Source: an uncultured Sphingomonadaceae bacterium (lineage in GTDB: Bacteria > Pseudomonadota > Alphaproteobacteria > Sphingomonadales > Sphingomonadaceae). From it: a DNA stretch of 64,000 bases. Positions 55,985 through 64,000 of this stretch are shown here, in pieces (position 1 is the first letter of the stretch; each line of letters starts with the position of its first letter). The notes below the pieces were generated by a model. That model did not search any database, had not been told where the DNA came from, and saw nothing but the letters and a program-made list of their open reading frames with translations. Both the position numbers and the translations under genes were made by a program. Where the stretch lies: positions 1 to 64,000 of the forward strand of contig CADCVW010000047.1 in NCBI GenBank assembly GCA_902806235.1, written 5' to 3'.

Positions 55985-57241
55985 ATGCTTTACAGCGCGT
56001 ACGAGTTGCAGCGGTCCTTCCTCAACAACGCCAGCGCGATGGCCGGGATCGGCGCGGGCTGGCTGAACAGCCCGGCGAACCCTTGGTTCTATACGGACGC
56101 CGGACCGATGATGGCCTCCGCGCTCGACGTCTTCGCTCATGCTTCCGCGCCGCGCGGCAAGCCGGAATTCGGCTTTCGCTCCACGCTGGTCGACGGCGGG
56201 CCGGTGGCGGTCCACGAGGAGGTCGTGCTGAGGAAGCCCTTCGGCCAGCTCAAGCACTTCCGGCGCGAGGACGTGGAGGGCGGGCCGCGGCTGTTGATCG
56301 TCGCGCCGATGTCCGGCCATTACGCGACCCTGCTGCGCGGCACGGTTGAGCGGATGCTGCCGGGGCACGAAGTGTACATCACCGACTGGCGCGACGCGCG
56401 CTGCGTACCGACGACAGAGGGCAAGTTCGACCTCGACGACTATGTGGATTACCTCGTCGAATACCTCGAGCACATCGGCCCCGGCGCGCACATGCTGGCG
56501 GTGTGCCAGCCCTCGGTCCCCTGCTTGGCGGCAGTGTCTCTGATGAGCGAGGCGGGGCATCCGGCGCGGCCCCGCACGCTGACCATGATGGGCGGCCCGA
56601 TCGACACGCGCGAGGCGCCCACCGCCGTCAACACGCTGGCGACGGAGCGGCCGTTCGCCTGGTTCAAGCAGAACGTGATCGCCACCGTGCCCTACAACTA
56701 CCCCGGCGCGGGGCGGCGCGTTTACCCCGGCTTCCTGCAGCTCGCGGGCTTCATGAGCATGAACCTCGGCGACCACCTGCTGTCGCACTGGGAGATGTTC
56801 AAGCACATGAGAGCCGGCGACGGGGAAAGCGCGGACGCGACCAAGCGCTTCTACGAGGAATACCGGTCGGTGTGCGACATGACCGCCGAGTTCTACCTGC
56901 AGACAATCGACGTGGTGTTCCAGCGCCACCTGCTGCCACGCGGCGAGATGACGCACCGGGGCCGGCGCGTAGACCCGGGCGCGATCACGGACGTCGCGCT
57001 GCTGGCGATCGAGGGCGAGCGCGACGACATTTCGGGGCTGGGGCAGACGCGCGCGGCGCTGACGCTGGCGACGAACTTGCCGGAGGCATGCAAGCGCTAC
57101 CACATGGCCGAGGGCGTCGGGCACTACGGCATCTTCAACGGGTCCAAGTGGCGCGAGCGGATCGCGCCGGTGGTGGAGGCGTGGATCGCGGGCCGAGAAG
57201 AAGGTGCGCCGCAGCGGGTGGTGCGGGCGCGGGCGGCTTAG
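55985..57241 (+). CDS. phaZ: Intracellular polyhydroxyalkanoate depolymerase
   Basis: The 418-residue PHB depolymerase carries the nucleophile elbow AVCQPSVPCLAA (Cys174 in place of the lipase Ser), which is characteristic of intracellular PhaZ acting on native PHA granules. YITDWRDARCVP and YNYPGAGRRVYPGFLQLAGFMSMN are conserved family segments. The His of the triad lies in GVGHYGIFNGSKWR. ATG 55985 is chosen because GGAAGG lies 7 nt upstream; ATG 55979 is too close to it. The window has no PHA synthase. Confidence 0.92.
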   Translation: MLYSAYELQRSFLNNASAMAGIGAGWLNSPANPWFYTDAGPMMASALDVFAHASAPRGKPEFGFRSTLVDGGPVAVHEEVVLRKPFGQLKHFRREDVEGGPRLLIVAPMSGHYATLLRGTVERMLPGHEVYITDWRDARCVPTTEGKFDLDDYVDYLVEYLEHIGPGAHMLAVCQPSVPCLAAVSLMSEAGHPARPRTLTMMGGPIDTREAPTAVNTLATERPFAWFKQNVIATVPYNYPGAGRRVYPGFLQLAGFMSMNLGDHLLSHWEMFKHMRAGDGESADATKRFYEEYRSVCDMTAEFYLQTIDVVFQRHLLPRGEMTHRGRRVDPGAITDVALLAIEGERDDISGLGQTRAALTLATNLPEACKRYHMAEGVGHYGIFNGSKWRERIAPVVEAWIAGREEGAPQRVVRARAA

Positions 57242-57299
57242 GAGCAGGGATGGCGCAAGGGCCTCCTCCCAGTCGGGGAGGGAGCTTGCAGCGCTTCCT

Positions 57300-58694
<1,395 letters not shown>

Positions 58695-58718
58695 GCGGGC
58701 TCCGTAACCTATCCCGTC

Positions 58719-58796
58719 AGCCCTGAGCCTGTCGAATGATGGGCCACGCGAACCGGCCGTGGCGCGTGCGGCCCGCCCTTCGACGCACTCAGGGCT
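58719..58796. repeat. Intergenic mirrored repeat (AGCCCTGAGC...GTCGAA type)
   Basis: The arms AGCCCTGAGCCTGTCGAA (58719-58736) and their mirror at 58779-58796 match at 15 of 18 positions, with an inner GGGCC/GGCCC mirror. It sits in the gap upstream of fumC, between it and the sspB stop. Confidence 0.6.
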
Positions 58797-58841
58797 TACA
58801 GATTTTTGATTAGTTCAACACGGGCGGCGGTGATGGGGGCC

Positions 58842-59324
58842 CTACTTCTTCCGCTTGAAATCCACGGACACGACGTTGGAGCCGTCCGCCGCAGCCTCGG
58901 CCACCGCCGGGTCGTTCTCCGCGTCGTCGTGGTCGTCGATGCCCCCCGCGTCCGCCTGCGCCTGGAACTGCAGCGCGAAGTTCACCGCCGGATCGACGAA
59001 GCCGGTGATCGCGGCGAAGGGAATCTGCAGCCTGGACGGCATCTGGTTGAAGCTCAGCCCCACTTCAAAGCGGTCGGGCCCGACCTTCAGATCCCAATAG
59101 CGGTTCTGGATGACGACCGTCATCTCGTCGGGGAACCGCTCGGCGAGGTGGCGCGGGATGTCGACGCCGGGGGCGGCGGTCTTGAAGGTGATGTAGAAAT
59201 GGTGCTCGCCGGGGAGGTGGCCCGCCGCCTCGACCGCGCCGAGCACGCGGCCGACCACGGCGCGGAGCGCTTCCTGCACGATCTCGTCGTAAGGGATTAG
59301 GCTGTCGGGGCCGGCGTCGCTCAT
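58842..59324 (-). CDS. sspB: ClpXP adaptor SspB (alphaproteobacterial type)
   Basis: The 160-residue protein SLIPYDEIVQEALRAVVGRVLGAVEAAGHLPGEHHFYITFKT, with VQNRYWDLKVGPDRFEVGLSFNQMPSRLQIPFAAITGFVDPAVNFALQF, matches the alphaproteobacterial SspB family, which tethers ssrA-tagged and other substrates to ClpX. The acidic linker (DDHDDAENDPAVAEAA) ends in a basic tail (VVSVDFKRKK) that would be the ClpX-binding module. ATG 59324 is preferred over the upstream in-frame start. Confidence 0.88.
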   Translation of the reverse strand: MSDAGPDSLIPYDEIVQEALRAVVGRVLGAVEAAGHLPGEHHFYITFKTAAPGVDIPRHLAERFPDEMTVVIQNRYWDLKVGPDRFEVGLSFNQMPSRLQIPFAAITGFVDPAVNFALQFQAQADAGGIDDHDDAENDPAVAEAAADGSNVVSVDFKRKK

Positions 59325-59400
59325 GCCCGCCCCCTGAACCCGGCTCCCGCGCCGGTCAAGCGATTGCGTTAACCGCTCCGCGGCGGGTAGAGGCGCGCCC

Positions 59401-60021
59401 ATGCGCACCGCCGTCCACAGCCGCCGCACCGCCGAAACGAGCGTGGAAGTGCGCTTGGACCTCGACGGGACGGGGCGGTACGAGGTCTCGACCGGCGTCG
59501 GCTTCTTCGACCACATGATGGAGCAGCTGTCGCGCCATTCGCTGATCGACCTGACGCTGCGCTGCAAGGGCGACCTGCACATCGACAGCCACCACACGGT
59601 AGAGGACTGCGGGCTGGCGGTGGGGAGTGCTTTAGCACAAGCGCTCGGCGACCGGCGGGGGATCGAGCGCTTCGGCCACGCCTACGCGCCGATGGATGAG
59701 GCACTGACGCGGGTGGCGATCGACATCTCCGGGCGGCCGCAGCTCGTTTGGCGCACCGCCTTCAGCCAAGCCCGCCTCGGCGACATGGACACGGAGCTGT
59801 TCGAGCACTGGTTCGCCTCCTTCGCGCAGACGGCGGGGCTGACGCTCCACGTCGAGACGCTGTACGGCCGCAACAACCACCACATCGCCGAGAGCGCGTT
59901 CAAGGCGCTCGCCCGCGCGCTCCGCGCTGCCGTCGCGATCGACCCGCGCAAGGCGGGCGAAATCCCGTCGACCAAGGGGACGCTGGGCGGGGTCGCCTCG
60001 CTCACCCAGCCCGCGGCGTGA
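59401..60021 (+). CDS. hisB: Imidazoleglycerol-phosphate dehydratase
   Basis: This 206-residue monofunctional HisB (no phosphatase domain) catalyses the sixth step of histidine synthesis. Metal-binding [14 protein letters not shown] and [19 protein letters not shown] repeat the family's HHxxE pattern. First gene of a hisB-hisH-hisA-hisF-hisE series; the stop overlaps the hisH GTG. Confidence 0.97.
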   Translation: MRTAVHSRRTAETSVEVRLDLDGTGRYEVSTGVGFFDHMMEQLSRHSLIDLTLRCKGDLHIDSHHTVEDCGLAVGSALAQALGDRRGIERFGHAYAPMDEALTRVAIDISGRPQLVWRTAFSQARLGDMDTELFEHWFASFAQTAGLTLHVETLYGRNNHHIAESAFKALARALRAAVAIDPRKAGEIPSTKGTLGGVASLTQPAA

Positions 60022-60641
60022 GCGGCCTCGCGCTCATCGACTACGGTGCGGGCAACCTGCGCTCCGTCCACAACGCGCTCGCCGCGGTAGGGGCCGAGAG
60101 CGTGGCCGTTACCGACGATCCGGACGCGGTACGCGCGGCGGACCGGATCATCCTGCCCGGCGTGGGCGCGTTCGGCGCGGCGATGGTGCAGCTCCGCGCG
60201 ATCCCGGGCATGGTGGAGGCGCTGGACGAGACAGTGCGCGCGGGCGGGCGGCCGTTCCTCGGCGTGTGCGTGGGGATGCAGCTGATGGCAGAGTGGGGCG
60301 AGGAGCACGGGACTCACCGCGGCCTCGGCTGGCTGCGCGGGACGGTGGCGCCGATCCGCCCGGCCGACCGGCGTGCGCGCGTGCCGCACATGGGATGGAA
60401 CGACGTGGCGCCAGCCGCCCCCCACCCGCTGTTCGAGCCCGGAGAAGCCTACTTCCTCCACGGCTACGCCTTTACGCCCGAGCCGGACGCGGAGGGCTGC
60501 GTGCTCGCCGCCACCGACCACGGCGGGCCGGTCGTCGCCGCCGTCGGGGTCGGCTCCGCCGTGGGCGTCCAGTTTCATCCGGAGAAAAGTCAAGGCTACG
60601 GCCTATCCTTCCTCCGCCGCTTTCTGGACTGGCGGCCGTGA
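60018..60641 (+). CDS. hisH: Imidazole glycerol phosphate synthase, glutaminase subunit
   Basis: The 207-residue GATase subunit of the HisH-HisF complex: [22 protein letters not shown], nucleophile in GVCVGMQLM and the His/Glu pair in [12 protein letters not shown]. It feeds ammonia to HisF. The GTG start at 60018 overlaps hisB (GTGA) and the stop overlaps hisA (GTGA). Confidence 0.97.
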   Translation: MSGLALIDYGAGNLRSVHNALAAVGAESVAVTDDPDAVRAADRIILPGVGAFGAAMVQLRAIPGMVEALDETVRAGGRPFLGVCVGMQLMAEWGEEHGTHRGLGWLRGTVAPIRPADRRARVPHMGWNDVAPAAPHPLFEPGEAYFLHGYAFTPEPDAEGCVLAATDHGGPVVAAVGVGSAVGVQFHPEKSQGYGLSFLRRFLDWRP

Positions 60642-61378
60642 TCGTCTTTCCCGCGATCGACCTCAAGGACGGCCAGGTCGTGCGGCTGGCCGAGGGCGAC
60701 ATGGCGCGCGCCACCGTCTACGCCGACGACCCGGCGGAGCAGGCGCGGAGGTTCGCCGCGGCCGGGGCGGAGCACCTCCACGTCGTCGACCTGGACGGTG
60801 CCTTCGCCGGCCGCCCGGAGAACGGGCGCGCGGTCGAATCGATCGTGCGGAGCTTCCCCGGCCACGTCCAGCTCGGCGGCGGCATCCGCAACCGGGAGAC
60901 GATCGAACGCTGGTTCGACCTCGGCGTGGCCCGCGTGGTGATCGGTACGGCGGCGCTGGAGGACCCGGCGCTGGTGCGCGGCGCGGCGCGCGACTTCCCC
61001 GGCGGCGTGGTCGTCGCGGTGGACGCGCGCGGCGGGCTCGTCGCCACGCGTGGCTGGGCGGAAGTGTCGGACGTGCCCGTCGCCGACATGGCGGCGCGCT
61101 TCGCCGATGCGGGGGTCGCCGCCCTTCTCTTCACGGACGTGGGCCGCGACGGGCTGTTGAAGGGGTGCAACCTCGAGGCGACCGTCGACCTTTCGCGGTG
61201 TACCCGCGTCCCGGTAATCGCCAGCGGCGGGGTGGCGGGTCTCGATGAAATCAGGGCGCTGTCGTGGCACGCCGCAAAGCGCGAAGACGCGGGTGGGATT
61301 GAAGGGGTGATCGTCGGCCGCGCGCTCTACGACGGGCGAATCGAGCTGGGCGATGCGCTGGCGGTGGCCGCGGCGTGA
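60638..61378 (+). CDS. hisA: ProFAR isomerase
   Basis: A 246-residue (beta/alpha)8 isomerase: [22 protein letters not shown] with catalytic Asp, [53 protein letters not shown] with the second Asp. GTG start at 60638. Coupled to both neighbours by GTGA overlaps. Confidence 0.97.
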   Translation: MIVFPAIDLKDGQVVRLAEGDMARATVYADDPAEQARRFAAAGAEHLHVVDLDGAFAGRPENGRAVESIVRSFPGHVQLGGGIRNRETIERWFDLGVARVVIGTAALEDPALVRGAARDFPGGVVVAVDARGGLVATRGWAEVSDVPVADMAARFADAGVAALLFTDVGRDGLLKGCNLEATVDLSRCTRVPVIASGGVAGLDEIRALSWHAAKREDAGGIEGVIVGRALYDGRIELGDALAVAAA

Positions 61379-62139
61379 CCGTCCGCGTACGCGTGATCCC
61401 CTGCCTGGACGTGGCGGACGGCCGCGTGGTGAAGGGCGTGAATTTCGTCGACCTGGCGGACGCGGGCGACCCGGTGAAGGCCGCGCGCGCCTACGACGCG
61501 GCGGGCGCGGACGAGCTGTGCTTCCTCGACATAACGGCAAGCCACGAGGCCAGGGGCACGCTGCTCGGCGTCGTCGAGCGCACGGCGGCGGTGGCGTTCA
61601 TGCCGCTGACGGTCGGCGGGGGCGTGTGGAGCGTGGAGGACGCGCGCGCGCTGCTACTGGCGGGTGCGGACAAGGTGGCGGTGAACTCCGCCGCGGTCGC
61701 CCGACCGGAGCTAGTGGCGGAAATGGCCGAGCGCTTCGGCAGCCAGTGCGTGGTGGCCTCGGTGGACGCGAGGGCCACTACCCCCGGCCGCTGGGAGATC
61801 TTCACCCACGGCGGGCGGCGCGCGACCGGGATCGACGCCGTCGCCCACGCGCGCCGGCTGGCGGCGCTGGGCGCGGGCGAGCTGCTCGTCACCTCCATGG
61901 ACCGCGACGGCACGCGCGACGGCTACGACCTCCTCCTCACGCGGGCCGTGGCCGACGCCGTAGACGTGCCGGTGGTGGCGAGCGGCGGCGTGGGCGCGCT
62001 CGAGCACCTGGTGGAGGGCGTCCGCGACGGCGGCGCCGCGGCCGTGCTCGCGGCGTCCATCTTCCACTTCGGGCGGCACACGGTGGCCGAAGCGCACGAC
62101 GCCCTCCGCGCGGCCGGTTTCCCCGTGCGCCGCCATTGA
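61375..62139 (+). CDS. hisF: Imidazole glycerol phosphate synthase, cyclase subunit
   Basis: The 254-residue cyclase carries catalytic Asp in [20 protein letters not shown] and [39 protein letters not shown] and [19 protein letters not shown] bind the two phosphates. It forms IGP and AICAR with HisH. GTG start at 61375. Confidence 0.97.
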   Translation: MTVRVRVIPCLDVADGRVVKGVNFVDLADAGDPVKAARAYDAAGADELCFLDITASHEARGTLLGVVERTAAVAFMPLTVGGGVWSVEDARALLLAGADKVAVNSAAVARPELVAEMAERFGSQCVVASVDARATTPGRWEIFTHGGRRATGIDAVAHARRLAALGAGELLVTSMDRDGTRDGYDLLLTRAVADAVDVPVVASGGVGALEHLVEGVRDGGAAAVLAASIFHFGRHTVAEAHDALRAAGFPVRRH

Positions 62140-62171
62140 CGACGCGGGGCGGAGCATCCCAAGGCGCGGCC

Positions 62172-62489
62172 GTGGACACGCTCGGTCACCTCGAATCCAC
62201 CATCGCCGCCCGCGCCGACGCCGACCCGGCGACCTCCTACGTCGCCAAGCTCCGCGCCGCGGGGCTTCCCCGCGTCGCGCAGAAGCTCGGCGAGGAAGCG
62301 GTGGAGCTGGTGATCGCCGCGCTCTCCGCCGACCGCGAGGCGGTGCGCGGGGAGGCGGCGGACCTGCTCTTCCACCTGCTCGTCCTGCTCGGCGAGGCGG
62401 GCGTACCGCTGGCCGAGGTGCTGGCCGAACTCGACCGGCGTGAGGGCGTGTCCGGGCTGGCGGAGAAGGCGGCGCGAGAGGAGATCTGA
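62172..62489 (+). CDS. hisE: Phosphoribosyl-ATP pyrophosphatase
   Basis: A 105-residue MazG-like HisE: LGHLESTIAARADADPATSYVAKLRAAGLPRVAQKLGEEAVELVIAAL, GEAADLLFHLLVLL, with the acidic EExxE/ExxD metal site. The start is taken as GTG 62172. Second step of histidine synthesis. Confidence 0.93.
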   Translation: MDTLGHLESTIAARADADPATSYVAKLRAAGLPRVAQKLGEEAVELVIAALSADREAVRGEAADLLFHLLVLLGEAGVPLAEVLAELDRREGVSGLAEKAAREEI

Positions 62490-62493
62490 CACC

Positions 62494-62871
62494 ATGCCCA
62501 TCGACGCCACCCTCCCCTACGACCCGAATAACGTCTTCGCCCGCATCCTGCGCGGCGAGCTGCCGGCGAAGCGCGTGTGGGAGGACGAGCACGCGCTCGC
62601 CTTCCACGACATTGCGCCGCAGAGCGCGGTCCACGTGCTGGTGATCCCCAAGGGGCCGTACGTGTCGTGGGACGATCTTTCCGCTCGGGCGTCGGACGCG
62701 GAGATCGCCGGCTTCGTCCGCGCGGTCGGGACGGTGGCGCGCGAGCTCGGGCTGGTCGCGCCCGGCTACCGGCTGCTCGCCAACACGGGCGCCCACGGCG
62801 GGCAGGAGGTACCGCACCTCCACGTTCACCTGTTCGGCGGCGGCCCGCTCGGGCCGATGCTCGTGCGCTAG
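62494..62871 (+). CDS. HIT-family nucleotide hydrolase (HinT-like)
   Basis: The 125-residue protein NNVFARILRGELPAKRVWEDEHALAFHDIAPQSAVHVLVIPKG ends with the histidine triad QEVPHLHVHLFGGGPLG. It hydrolyses purine nucleoside phosphoramidates. Placement after hisE is common in alphaproteobacteria. ATG 62494 lies four bases after the hisE stop, and its stop shares CTAG with the convergent gene. Confidence 0.92.
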   Translation: MPIDATLPYDPNNVFARILRGELPAKRVWEDEHALAFHDIAPQSAVHVLVIPKGPYVSWDDLSARASDAEIAGFVRAVGTVARELGLVAPGYRLLANTGAHGGQEVPHLHVHLFGGGPLGPMLVR

Positions 62872-63341
62872 GGCCGCGCGGCGGCCGCGAGGACGAGCGA
62901 GGCCGCGAGCAGCAGCGCGCTGGGCAGGTACTGCAGGACGGCGCCGAACAGGCTCGCGCCTTTGTCGCGGCCGCGGGCGGCGGTCAGGCTGCCGATCACG
63001 AACAGCGCCCCCGCCCCGGCCACCGCGCCGAGCCAGCGCTCCGGCAGCAGCAGGGCGGCGGCGATATAGGCGGGCGCGGCGAGCGCGACCTGGGCGGCGA
63101 GATCGCTCGCGGGGACCGCGCTCGCGCCCCGCGCCCGCACTGCCAGCCCCTGCCCCAGCGCGACCGCCAAGCACGCCGCGACCGGCAGCAGGCAGGCGAA
63201 GCCGTAGAACAGCCGGTCGCCCAGGTCCGTCCCGTAGCTCCAAGGCCGCCAGCCGCTCAGGCCCGCGAAGCCGAGGCCGGCCAGCGCCAGCACCGCCCCG
63301 ACGGCCGCGCGCGACATCCCTCGTTCATGCTCCGCCCTCAC
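62868..63341 (-). CDS. Small integral membrane protein, MAPEG-like
   Basis: The 157-residue protein has four hydrophobic segments (VGAVLALAGLGFAGLSGW; FYGFACLLPVAACLAVALGQGL; LAAQVALAAPAYIAAALLLP; LGAVAGAGALFVIGSLTAA and LQYLPSALLLAASLVLAAA). The order of helices and the loop RGRDKGASLFGAVLQYLPS resemble MAPEG-type membrane proteins, but conserved glutathione-binding residues are not clear. ATG 63341, or internal ATG 63317, may start it. Confidence 0.65.
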   Translation of the reverse strand: MRAEHERGMSRAAVGAVLALAGLGFAGLSGWRPWSYGTDLGDRLFYGFACLLPVAACLAVALGQGLAVRARGASAVPASDLAAQVALAAPAYIAAALLLPERWLGAVAGAGALFVIGSLTAARGRDKGASLFGAVLQYLPSALLLAASLVLAAAARP

Positions 63342-63515
63342 CTGCGACTCCTTTTCAAACTGGCGTGACTCTATGGGGGAGCCGCGTCAGGCTACCAACA
63401 AGGCGAGACTTACGCGGGCATGTCCCCGGCCGACGCTCGCGCACCCACAAGGTGCTTGACCGTCGCGCAACCGTGCCGGACAAGCGCGATCAAACTAAGA
63501 TTACGAGGGGTTAGT

Positions 63516-64000
63516 ATGGCGACCGCAGCGCCCAGGGGTGGTGTCTTCCAGCGCATGTTCGCGCGCAAGTCGATCGCGCAGGTCCAGCGGGAGTCGGCCA
63601 ACAGCGAACTCAAGCGAACCTTGGGCAAGTGGAACCTGCTCCTGCTCGGCGTCGGCTGCATCATCGGCGCGGGCATCTTCGTTCGCACCGGCAGCGCGGC
63701 GGCGCTCCACGCGGGGCCGGCGGTTCTCCTGTCGTTCGTGGTCGCCGGCGTCGTCTGCGCCTTCGCGGGCCTCTGCTACGCCGAGCTTTCCTCGACCCTG
63801 CCGGTCTCCGGCTCGGCCTACACCTACGGCTACACGACCTTGGGCGAGTTCGTCGCCTGGATCATGGGCGCGCTCCTGCTGCTCGAATACGGCTTGGCCG
63901 CGTCCGTCGTCGCAGTCGGCTGGGGTGGCTACGTGGTCAGCCTCTTGGCGGACTTCGGCCTCGTTATCCCGCCGCAGTTTACCGGCCCGGCCGGCTACAC
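63516..64000 (+). CDS. APC-family amino acid permease (start only)
   Basis: The first 161 residues of an amino acid permease run off the window end: RMFARKSIAQVQRESANSELKRTLGKWNLLLLGVGCIIGAGIFVRTGSAAALHAGPAVLLSFVVAGVVCAFAGLCYAELSSTLPVSGSAYTYGYTTLGEFVAWIMG. GCIIGAGIF is the unwound substrate-binding helix 1 motif of the APC superfamily, and the basic N-terminus with ELKR(T)LG is typical of the cationic amino acid transporter group. ATG 63516 follows GAGGGG. Confidence 0.93.
   Translation, partial: MATAAPRGGVFQRMFARKSIAQVQRESANSELKRTLGKWNLLLLGVGCIIGAGIFVRTGSAAALHAGPAVLLSFVVAGVVCAFAGLCYAELSSTLPVSGSAYTYGYTTLGEFVAWIMGALLLLEYGLAASVVAVGWGGYVVSLLADFGLVIPPQFTGPAGY

Noticed and set aside
63342-63515. 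Amino-acid riboswitch before the APC permease
   Set aside because: No recognisable lysine, glycine or other aptamer core could be seen.

Overview
The window is very GC-rich chromosomal DNA with a typical alphaproteobacterial, sphingomonad-like gene set. The evidence is a hisB-hisH-hisA-hisF-hisE-HIT run, a tonB-exbB-exbD-exbD operon, two S9 peptidases, a large TonB receptor, DUF1285-NUDIX-cca, parC, an alphaproteobacterial SspB, a DUF6481 protein and an IS5-family element of the kind common in sphingomonads. No rRNA, CRISPR array, replication origin or complete prophage is visible. One tRNA-Arg(UCU) is present.

Layout. 1-1.1 kb: a frameshifted IS5-family element carrying an in-frame 42-bp palindromic insertion. 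1.1-3.3 kb: a two-gene ABC-2 exporter followed by an IS-truncated gene. 3.4-6.4 kb: ROK sugar kinase, a convergent P-loop kinase, and two decayed loci (an EF-hand protein, and a response regulator fused by deletion to a histidine kinase). 6.4-9.9 kb: thiolase-like enzyme, glutamine amidotransferase, methyltransferase, DUF6481. 10-13.3 kb: MacA/MacB-type tripartite exporter. 13.3-16.1 kb: small DUF2945 protein, Yellow/SMP-30-like protein, POT peptide transporter. 16.1-20 kb: trehalose operon otsB-GH15-otsA. 20.1-22.9 kb: PilZ protein, then a four-gene operon of small VOC/YciI/DUF1428 proteins divergent from an HxlR regulator, with a tandem candidate operator at the regulator start. 22.9-24.1 kb: truncated motB and a HIRAN protein. 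24.2-28.7 kb: a probable D-glutamate uptake and catabolism operon (dgcN-dgcA-DAACS symporter) with a GH1 glycosidase as last gene. 28.8-35.8 kb: S9 peptidase, dacB remnant, TonB receptor, serine hydrolase. 35.9-38.9 kb: tRNA-Arg, queuosine-precursor transporter, small membrane protein, purQ-purS-purC. 39.2-49 kb: S9 peptidase, DUF4349 lipoprotein, parC, cca, CoA pyrophosphatase, DUF1285, GNAT, folB with a FolM-like reductase. 49.2-53.3 kb: unknown secreted protein divergent from the TonB energy-transduction operon, then csaA. 53.5-59.3 kb: decayed HTH gene, ABC exporter, PHA depolymerase, fumC, sspB. 59.4-64 kb: his genes, HIT protein, MAPEG-like membrane protein, and the start of an APC permease.

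Working together. TonB/ExbB/ExbD/ExbD would energise the TonB receptor at 31.5 kb, and the periplasmic peptidases plus the POT transporter suggest peptide scavenging. otsB/GH15/otsA form a trehalose-synthesis unit. DgcN, DgcA and the DAACS symporter look like one import-and-convert pathway.

Cross-cutting features. Start-stop overlaps are nearly always GTGA (11 cases against 2 ATGA). Three convergent gene pairs end on a shared CTAG. At least seven loci are decayed (transposase, ATP-grasp-like gene, EF-hand gene, RR-HK, motB, dacB, HTH gene), which suggests recent gene loss or, less likely, assembly errors.
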